NCBI GenBank assembly: GCA_016182485.1
Contig: JACPGH010000007.1
Location: 59,014-123,013, forward strand
DNA from: Candidatus Kaiserbacteria bacterium
Lineage (GTDB): Bacteria > Patescibacteria > Paceibacteria > UBA9973 > UBA2103
Direction: 5' to 3'
DNA length: 64,000 nucleotides
Part shown: one piece after another, positions 60,422-64,000 of the stretch
Layout: the number at the start of each line of letters is the position of its first letter
Position numbering within the stretch: the stretch's first letter is position 1
Position numbers and translations under genes: made by a program
The notes under the pieces: generated by a model
Databases searched by the model: none
The model's input: only the letters and a program-made list of their open reading frames with translations
Told to the model about the DNA's origin: nothing

Positions 60422-60868
60422 CTAAAGTGGGGAGCGTTGTTGGGAACCCGCTTTTTCAATTAACCGCTCCGATGTTAACTCCTGTTCGATAAAGGCATCA
60501 ATACGGCCAAAATCTGACATGAGAAATTTCTTTGGTGCGCTCGATTCCACTGGAAATGGTATTTCGATACGCGTAGCGGCCTGTTCTTCCTGCGGTACGA
60601 CAAAGTTGCCCGGCTCAGTATCCATTTCCTTCGTCTCCTCGTTTTTCCTTGCATCATAGGTCTCGAGGCGGTCTCGCGGGACACGAATAACAACAATCCG
60701 GCCGCCCGGATGGCGCATCTTAATGTAAGTTCGCAGATCATTGAGATTATCGGTGAACCATCCGCATATCAGTGCCTGCTTGGAGATGATACCCTCCCTG
60801 CCTTCATCATATGAAACAGAAGGATTCTCGTAGCGATAAAGTGTTACGAAATTAGGATCTTGATACAT
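60422..60868 (-). CDS. Unknown protein in the tRNA-Ile mini-island, possible ADP-ribosyltransferase-like fold
   Basis: 148 residues, no membrane helix. FVTLYRYENPSVSYDEG, a GWFTDNLNDLRTYI block and IVVIRVPRDRLETYDA follow the order seen in small ADP-ribosyltransferase/RES-like folds (R near the N-terminus, G-x-F-T, Y, then a late acidic strand), but the final catalytic Glu cannot be placed with confidence. It is the only gene between the tRNA and its duplicated end. No toxin-antitoxin partner is seen. Confidence 0.6.
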   Translation of the reverse strand: MYQDPNFVTLYRYENPSVSYDEGREGIISKQALICGWFTDNLNDLRTYIKMRHPGGRIVVIRVPRDRLETYDARKNEETKEMDTEPGNFVVPQEEQAATRIEIPFPVESSAPKKFLMSDFGRIDAFIEQELTSERLIEKAGSQQRSPL

Positions 60869-60936
60869 TCCCGCAAGAGATTCTTCGGATTTTTCCGGCC
60901 TTTGTCTCGGCAGATTCTCAGGCTAGACATATGCAG

Positions 60937-61009
60937 TGCGTGTGCCAGGGATCGAACCTGGGACCTTTCGTGTATCAGACGAGTGCTCTACCAGCTGAGC
61001 TACACACGC
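60937..61009 (-). tRNA. tRNA-Ile (GAT anticodon)
   Basis: 73 nt: acceptor GCGTGTG/CACACGC, D arm GCTC/GAGC, anticodon loop CTGATAC, T arm CCAGG-TTCGATC-CCTGG, discriminator A; CCA not encoded. The outer anticodon-stem pair (C27-A43) is mismatched. Its 5' end lies inside the upstream protein gene. Confidence 0.95.
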
Positions 61010-61689
61010 AAGTGTGCTTTATATGTATCAAAAAAAGCCCGAATAGACAACTGTATCTCGCTTTTTTTGGGAACATTTCCGATGTATAATTTACACGTTC
61101 CATGCCGGGAAGTGTCTCGATACGAAAAGCTCTTTGGGCGAAGCTTGCGAACCTGGCTTTTCCAAAGCTGCTTCTTCGATATTTCGAGTTTGCGTATCCA
61201 GAAAAGTTCCTCAGCCCCCACCTTCATATTTTCATACAGATGAAGCTGAATGCGTAACTTATTTTTTGGTAGATCGAGAAACCGCACGATCCAACGTGAA
61301 AAAAACAGGACGAGATCCGGGTCAGTATTCGTGAACGCAATATCAGCTTTACTCTTTTTGTCTCCCTCTGCTGCGTAGAGCATCAGTCCTGCGATAAACA
61401 TGGACTGTTCAGAAATTCTCGACAACTTCTTTTTCTGTCGGAGATACGTCTGAAAATCACGTTTGTCTCGTTTTGCTCGCATGGTTTGTCGAAATCGCTC
61501 GCGTTTCGCTTCACCTATGCTCCATGCTGCCCGCCGCAGCTCAAGTATTCGTTCCTCAGAAAGAGGGAGGTCTTCTAACCACCGGGATAAAGTTCCCTTC
61601 GATACTTTGACCTGTTCAGCAATTGCTTTATATCCCAATTTATAGATACGGCGCAACTCGATCGCCTTGTCCCGTTCGGCGGATTTCAT
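61000..61689 (-). CDS. HTH + LAGLIDADG-like homing-endonuclease-related protein
   Basis: 229 residues from MKSAERDKAIELRRIYKLG. Residues ~10-50 form an HTH (YKAIAEQVKVSKGTLSRWL); residues ~100-145 contain a LAGLIDADG-like helix (FIAGLMLYAAEGDKK) and the characteristic FTNTDPDLVLFFSRWI. Such stand-alone proteins are widespread in CPR genomes. TATCAT lies 7 nt before this ATG; the upstream frame is rejected. The TAG stop (61000-61002) is inside the tRNA-Ile gene, so the last codons and the tRNA 5' end share sequence. Confidence 0.8.
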   Translation of the reverse strand: MKSAERDKAIELRRIYKLGYKAIAEQVKVSKGTLSRWLEDLPLSEERILELRRAAWSIGEAKRERFRQTMRAKRDKRDFQTYLRQKKKLSRISEQSMFIAGLMLYAAEGDKKSKADIAFTNTDPDLVLFFSRWIVRFLDLPKNKLRIQLHLYENMKVGAEELFWIRKLEISKKQLWKSQVRKLRPKSFSYRDTSRHGTCKLYIGNVPKKSEIQLSIRAFFDTYKAHLRV

Positions 61690-61818
61690 TAGAGTAATGA
61701 TACCAGACCGTAAGATTGCACATATACAATACATAGGTTCTATTGTGGATAACTCATATGAGAAATCCACATCTTCTTCCAACAAACTTCATGATTCCCT
61801 TTTATACTGAAAGCACTG

Positions 61819-61980
61819 ATGTTCTATCGGCATTCAAGAATGCGGGAACCGAAGCGGCTTGTAATGAGCCACGTTTCGACGCCTGAAGATAAAATGCGCC
61901 GCCATAGGAATAAGGAACGAATTTGGCGGCGAGCAGTTGCGCGGCTTGAGATCCTCTCAGAAAACAAGCTCCCGGCCTAA
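61819..61980 (+). CDS. 53-residue basic protein, possible
   Basis: ATG at 61819, stop TAA at 61978-61980 within a strong terminator stem. Very basic (KMRRHRNKERIWRRAVARLE). TATACT at 61803-61808 lies 10 nt before the ATG, the spacing seen for other genes here. Unknown family. It faces the end of 16S rRNA. Confidence 0.45.
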   Translation: MFYRHSRMREPKRLVMSHVSTPEDKMRRHRNKERIWRRAVARLEILSENKLPA

Positions 61981-61998
61981 CGGCCTGGAGCTTGTTTT
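61961..61998. terminator. Bidirectional hairpin terminator
   Basis: AAAACAAGCTCC and GGAGCTTGTTTT arms with an inner GGCC pair, giving T-runs on both strands. It can end the 53-codon plus-strand ORF and the 16S transcript from the other side. Confidence 0.9.
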
Positions 61999-62003
61999 GC
62001 TTG

Positions 62004-62024
62004 TCCTTCGCAGCCTTAGCGAAG
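62004..62024. repeat. CCTTCG...CGAAGG palindromic repeat
   Basis: Six-base arms around CAGCCTTAG. Related to the TTCGTAGCC/GGCGAAG palindromes at 4211-4312 in the giant surface gene. Confidence 0.65.
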
Positions 62025-62247
62025 GAGATGTGTGTTCTTTTGTTCCGCCTATTCTGCTCCCGCTTAAAGGCTCACGTGTGGCCTTTAAGCGACCATCGGG
62101 TTACGTTATCCGACTTCCGAGTACCGTTTGGAGACGAGTACTATCTCTCAATCTAGAGACTGGTTCCTAGTAACTAGTTAACTAGCGACTAGGGTCCAGC
62201 CTCCAGATCATCGACATGATGCGCCTTTCGGGCGGCATCGGTTCCAA
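62025..62247. other. 16S rRNA 3' spacer with stem-loops
   Basis: Holds CGCTTAAAGGC/GCCTTTAAGCG (about 62065-62095) and a CCTAGT...ACTAGG palindrome near 62165-62195. No gene seen. No 23S rRNA sequence begins here. Confidence 0.55.
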
Positions 62248-62291
62248 TTAGGATATGTTCCACGAACAGCTTCCGCTACCCGTGCCTTGTT
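62248..62291 (-). rRNA. 16S rRNA, last exon (helix 45 and 3' tail)
   Basis: Resumes with AACAAGG (from position A1499), then a helix-45 stem closed by GGAA and the tail GAACATATCCTAA. The tail differs from the usual GGATCACCTCCTTA at the anti-SD core. The exact 3' end is not certain. Confidence 0.85.
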
Positions 62292-62754
62292 CATGTTCTC
62301 TCATACTTTCGTATGAGCATGGACTATATCTTCACCCGACACGCTTGAAGTGTGTCGGGGCCAACGTTTTATAGTAGTGCCCATTCAGCTTAAGCTGACG
62401 CTTCTGCTATCTTCATCCGTTACGCGACGCAACGGAATCCAGTCTCTACGGGGCTAAGGAGGATCACTTATTCAACCAAGTTTGTACGCTAGTTCAGGAA
62501 TAATATATGGCTCAACAATATTCCGAAACCTCTTAGCATATTTCTTGAGGATATATAACCGTGTGTATCCGTTATTTTTCTGCAGCGTACATTCGATATT
62601 CCAGATATTTGGCGGAATAAGTGATCCTCCCAGCTTCCCTCGGTATTACCATCGTGCCTTCAATTTTAACATTGAAGAGGAAGGCTTCACCGATTTCAGT
62701 TGGATTTTACTGTCCGATTACTCTTGACAGGTCGCAGAAATCATTACATGATTC
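62292..62754 (-). mobile_element. Group I intron in 16S rRNA (after U1498)
   Basis: 463 nt. The 5' exon ends GTCGT and pairs with GCGAC in the intron, leaving a U.G pair at the splice site (P1). The intron ends in G, and AAGATATAGTCC (P7 3' side) stands about 40 nt before the end. A 16-bp peripheral stem (GGATCACTTATTC and complement) encloses a homing-endonuclease remnant. Confidence 0.92.
62472..62570 (-). pseudogene. Remnant of a LAGLIDADG homing endonuclease
   Basis: 33 codons ending in TGA read YILKKYAKRF and NIVEPYIIPELAYKLG, the C-terminal signature of intron-encoded LAGLIDADG enzymes. No start or catalytic motif remains. It lies in the loop of a 16-bp intron stem. Confidence 0.7.
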
Positions 62755-62841
62755 ACGACTTAGTCCTTGTCACTGAATTTGCCGTAGTCCCGCGCGAGGC
62801 GGACCTTCGGGCACCCCCAGCTCCCTTGACTTGACGGGCGG
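62755..62841 (-). rRNA. 16S rRNA, middle exon (about positions 1399-1498)
   Basis: CCGCCCGTCAAGTC, GGTGCCCGAAGG, GACTACGGCAAATTC and GGACTAAGTCGT match helix 44 and its flanks. Confidence 0.95.
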
Positions 62842-62912
62842 AGGCAATAGGCCGAGATGCCTTTGCGTTCCCACGCAGCATACGATTTTCTCGTACTGCG
62901 CGAGTCCAAAAC

Positions 62913-63189
62913 TGTGAAGACTAGAGGATGGGGGCGTCATAGCTGACGCCCAGCGGCCACTTGCCGCAGCTCCTCGATCGACATCGAGGTCCACCCAGCT
63001 CGGATAGCGAGCGACTGGCGCTCCAGGTCGGTTGCAGAGCGCTCGTCTGGCGTCATGTCCGGCTCGAACGGATAGATCTTGTCAAGCATCCCGACGATGA
63101 GCTCGACCCTTTCCCTTTCGTGACCTTGCATCGCTTCCTCCCTTGCTGGATAGTTGATGAGCACGATTGCCCATCCTCTAGTCTTCACA
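62913..63189. repeat. 20-bp inverted repeat framing the intron ORF
   Basis: Perfect 20-nt arms at 62913-62932 and 63170-63189. The ORF lies wholly in the loop, as expected for a domain IV insertion. Confidence 0.93.
62937..63131 (-). CDS. Small intron-encoded protein, unknown
   Basis: 64 residues, MQGHERERVELIVGMLDKIY start, soluble, acidic and helical. GGGAGG stands 5 nt before the ATG (63137-63142), far better than for most genes here. It is neither a reverse transcriptase nor a homing endonuclease. Start at 63188 would add residues from the stem; the SD argues against it. Confidence 0.55.
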   Translation of the reverse strand: MQGHERERVELIVGMLDKIYPFEPDMTPDERSATDLERQSLAIRAGWTSMSIEELRQVAAGRQL

Positions 63190-63525
63190 TATTTCGGTTT
63201 AGTCCTTCAGTTTGATTTCTCAAACCTACTACGACACTGCTGACTTCTCACAAACTGTACATCTCGATAGTCCATGAGATCTCCTTGGGTCATTTGTCAT
63301 TCACTTCCCGGCATCCGCTTGTTGGATTCTTACTACGCTTCCCCATGACTCACCAGAATGGGTCGCGCACTCCTCCGAATTTCTCCGGAAGGGCTGCCAT
63401 TTGCTACTAGAGCTCTCTGCCTGCGGCCTCGCGGCACACCGACTGCTCTTTTGCTACGCACGCCTTTCGGCGCGGGCCTGATTTGAACAGACTTGACTTG
63501 ACAAACTACCAAGCACATTGGTTGA

Positions 63526-64000
63526 TGAGTACAAGACTCGAGAACGTATTCACGGCGGTTTGGCTGACCCGCCATTACTAGCAATTCCGGCTTCATGAGG
63601 TCGGTTGCAGACCTCAATCCGTACTGAGGCCGGTTTTATAAGGATTGGCTCCGCCTTGCGGCATTGCAGCCCGTTGTACCGGCCATTGTATTATGTGTGC
63701 AGCCCAAGGTATCAGAGGGACATGCTGATCTGGCGTCATCCTCACCTTCCTCCCCCGTGAGGGGGCAGTCTCGCCTGGCCATATAGGCAACAGACAACGA
63801 GGGTTGCGTTCGTTACCCCACTGAAGGGAACAGTTCAAACCACGAACTGACGACGACCATGCATCACCTGCCCAACACCCTCGAAGGCTCTCTTCCTTTC
63901 GGATGAGATGCAGTTGGGTTTCTAACCTTGGTAAGGTTCTTCGTTTGTCTACGAATTGAGCCACATAATCCACTGCTTGTGCGAGTCCCCGTCTATTCCT
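63526..64000 (-). rRNA. 16S rRNA, upstream exon (partial, about positions 910-1398)
   Basis: Reads GACGGGGACTCGCACAAG, GAAGAACCTTACCAAGG, GCATGGTCGTCGTCAGTTCG, GGAGGAAGGTGAGGATGACG and GGAATTGCTAGTAATGG in the right order and ends TTGTACTCA. The 5' half lies beyond the right edge. Frames on the opposite strand here are shadows. Confidence 0.98.

Larger units (their letters stand above)
62842..63525 (-). mobile_element. Group II-like intron in 16S rRNA (between A1398 and C1399)
   Basis: 684 nt by exon matching. Near the 3' end is a domain-V-like hairpin (62870-62904: 9-bp lower helix, 2-nt bulge, 5-bp upper helix, GAAA-type loop), a 3-nt linker and a domain-VI-like hairpin (62844-62866) with a bulged A at 62848, 7 nt before the splice site. 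The 5' GUGYG consensus is not found at the predicted border, so the 5' end and the class need testing. It carries a small ORF, no reverse transcriptase. Confidence 0.75.

Noticed and set aside
6111..61752. DnaA-box-like TGTGGATAA at about 6111, 13486 and 61744, possible replication origin
   Set aside because: The three copies are isolated and tens of kb apart, with no cluster, dnaA, dnaN or AT-rich unwinding region.
63481..63526. Group II 5' splice site at GTGCT near 63516
   Set aside because: It would leave about nine extra bases in a universally conserved part of 16S; exon matching favours 63525/63526, so the consensus is left unresolved.
62482..63973. Several frames of 70-120 codons in the 16S/intron region
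   Set aside because: They are shadows of rRNA exons or intron structure; only the 64-codon ORF with a strong SD and the LAGLIDADG remnant are supported.

Overview
The window looks like chromosome of a Patescibacteria/CPR bacterium, most likely of the Parcubacteria (Paceibacteria) group. The evidence is a 16S rRNA gene (right edge, minus strand) interrupted by two intron-like insertions, very tight gene packing with 1-14 nt overlaps, dispersed palindromic and TTGGTTCTTG-type repeats that run into coding sequence, giant surface proteins with an N-terminal excisionase-like helix-turn-helix, and a Cas2-like PaaX-family gene. Base composition is moderately GC rich by eye. The lineage is inferred, not tested.

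Layout. (1) 1-7437: a giant fibre-like surface protein (runs off the left edge) and a smaller protein with the same HTH + single membrane segment plan, both on the minus strand. (2) 7490-13339: housekeeping block gatB, obgE, a four-helix-bundle protein and secA, preceded by a 15-codon Lys-rich ORF. Repeat arrays have entered or extended gatB, obgE and secA. (3) 13579-27486: O-antigen ligase/TPR protein, GDP-fucose pathway (gmd, fcl), flippase, glycosyltransferases, a cytidylyltransferase and a CDP-paratose-epimerase-like enzyme. (4) 27555-28145: Cas2-like PaaX-family gene bracketed by direct repeats. (5) 28284-54154: a nearly gap-free run of about 25 minus-strand genes, opened by a VirD4/TraD-like ATPase and a ComEA-type HhH protein and continuing through glycosyltransferases, methyltransferases, a carbamoylation cassette (carbamoyltransferase, SGNH hydrolase, SxtJ-like, DUF5989) and a possible prenyl-phosphate pentose module (UbiA family, HAD phosphatase, SMR-like transporter, SDR epimerase). 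(6) 54305-60231: rsmI, a laccase-domain-like protein, a Mur ligase coupled to an ATE/GNAT-like transferase, a PrcB-like lipid-side protein and unknowns. (7) 60347-64000: a possible mini-island at tRNA-Ile, an HTH/LAGLIDADG-like gene overlapping the tRNA, and the 3' part of 16S rRNA with two introns.

How it works together. Regions 3 and 5 together are a surface glycan factory: activated sugars, assembly on a lipid carrier, decoration (carbamoyl, methyl), flipping and ligation. Translation signals stand out: many genes have a -10 hexamer only 6-10 nt before the start codon (leaderless or nearly so), the 16S 3' tail as read here lacks the usual CCUCC anti-Shine-Dalgarno core, yet four free-standing genes of unknown or weakly known function carry strong Shine-Dalgarno sites and three of these also have sigma70-like promoters and hairpin terminators.
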